This document shows, one piece after another, positions 63,035-64,000 of a DNA stretch of 64,000 bases (its first letter is position 1; each line of letters begins with the position of its first letter). The translations under genes and the position numbers were made by a program. Source of the stretch: Petrosia ficiformis (Eukaryota; Porifera; Demospongiae; Haplosclerida; Petrosiidae); assembly GCA_947044365.1 (NCBI GenBank), contig OX345645.1, forward strand, positions 89,501 to 153,500. Reading direction: 5' to 3'. The notes under the pieces were generated by a model that was not told where the DNA came from, did not search any database, and saw only the letters and a list, made by a program, of their open reading frames with translations.

Positions 63035-64000
63035 TTATTCACTACCAGATAATGCTGCTTTTAGTTTTTGACGTTTCAGTTTCTTTTGAGAAACTTTCTT
63101 TTTCGTAACTTCTTCCTCTTCTGGTTTTGGAACGGGATCATCTTTTTCAGTCAATATCATCTCAACATGACACGGTGAGCTCATGTAAGCTACAAGATGT
63201 AAACAAATATCTTATATGGTAATGTGAACATGTAAACGAAGATACACATGTATATTTATACAAACAAAGTCAAAGAGGGAGTTATTTACTACACGATTCT
63301 ACACCATGTAAGAGCATTAAATAGTAGCAAAATATATATCATTGTGCCAACCTCATTGGAGAATGAATATAATTTATATCTACTCAAAATTTCATTTTTG
63401 GGGTACTCAAATATTTTGCTCAATATTTCTTCCAATGTTTTGATTAACGTCCTATCGTATGATTTTAAGAGTCGCAATAACACAACCAATAATATAATAA
63501 ACAGAGTGTTTATCCTCAAAGGTCTTTAACGCTGAAACATACCTTCACATTACTATTTCACAAGTTCTACAAATCACACAAGTACAATAACACTACACAC
63601 ATATACACAACTGATATAATACAAATATACTAATTACAACACTACACACATATACACATCACTTACGGTTAATTCTTCCATGAGCTCTATAAGTCCTTCT
63701 CCTCATTTTAGCTGCTCTTTGCACACTAATGTGTTCTATTACTAATGCATCAGTATTTAACATTTTCAGCTCAGCATTACTCTCTGCGTTCCTTAACAAA
63801 TCTAATAGTAATTCGGCACTCTTCCTGGGCCAACGACCTTGAGGCCATTTGTGATGTTTACACTAACAAAATTATTAAAACAATTATGTATTAAATGCAG
63901 CTAAGTGGAAAGAATCTCTTCATTATTCCATTCAAATATTCTATATAATTATTACAAGGGGCTCTCACTAGTATGATTATAGCCACACCCACTAACCTGG
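63035..64000 (-). CDS. RPL17: Large ribosomal subunit protein uL22 (5' partial)
   Basis: Exons 63035-63189, 63667-63862 and one starting at 63997 that runs off the window. The sequence [20 protein letters not shown], then [50 protein letters not shown] and a Lys-rich tail [12 protein letters not shown], is the C-terminal half of eukaryotic RPL17. It lines the nascent-peptide exit tunnel. The intron 63190-63666 is 477 nt, ten times the local norm, and is less repetitive than most; vertebrate RPL17 introns host snoRNAs. Confidence 0.96.

Noticed and set aside
63248..63529. 93-codon plus frame and 76-codon minus frame in the RPL17 intron
   Set aside because: No family features; both lie in an intron with clear splice sites on either side.

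Overview
The window is nuclear DNA of an early-branching animal, most like a demosponge. Evidence: about two-thirds A+T, genes packed almost end to end, most introns only about 45-80 nt with clear GT...AG ends, and metazoan families (CSK, PINCH/LIMS1, MEF2, PAM, cathepsin H, ZNF410, ZNF608/609). The species call is inference. Exons were joined by eye using splice signals, reading phase and family similarity. CDS coordinates are spans from first to last coding base, introns included.

Layout. 1-5 kb: ZNF410-like zinc-finger gene (+, 5' end outside the window), an AGPAT-type acyltransferase (-), and mitochondrial ribosomal protein MRPS11 (+). 5-20.4 kb: a tyrosine kinase cluster with CSK copy 1 (+), a DraG-type ADP-ribosylglycohydrolase (-), CSK copy 2 (-), then a large gene (-) that joins a complete Csk-type SH3-SH2-tyrosine kinase in frame to a ROC-COR GTPase module and a death-domain-like tail. 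20.5-33 kb: a RING plus UBR-box protein (+), CFAP161 (-), a coiled-coil gene sharing its promoter (+), TRIP4 (+) and CHAF1A (-). 33.5-46.2 kb: a ZNF608/609 (scribbler)-like gene (+), a WD-repeat gene (-) and MEF2 (+). 46.3-64 kb: sulfatase (-), LIMS1/PINCH (-), bifunctional PAM (-), GRAM-domain protein (-), cathepsin H (-), a C2-like gene (+) and RPL17 (-, 5' end outside).

Many neighbours are divergent pairs separated by 70-500 bp, so promoters are probably shared. The clearest is CFAP161 with the coiled-coil gene, which have a canonical RFX X-box between them. CHAF1A has E2F-type sites just upstream of its start.

The main novelty candidate is the Csk-ROCO-death fusion, a tyrosine-kinase counterpart of the DAPK1 layout (kinase + ROC-COR + death domain), lying next to two ordinary CSK copies. 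Other notable features are a gene-conversion tract between the inverted CSK copies, tandem amplification of introns together with their splice sites (CSK copy 2, cathepsin H, TRIP4), a dispersed ~110-bp repeat directly beside two unrelated tandem arrays, and strong enrichment of the octamer TCACATGA/TCATGTGA.
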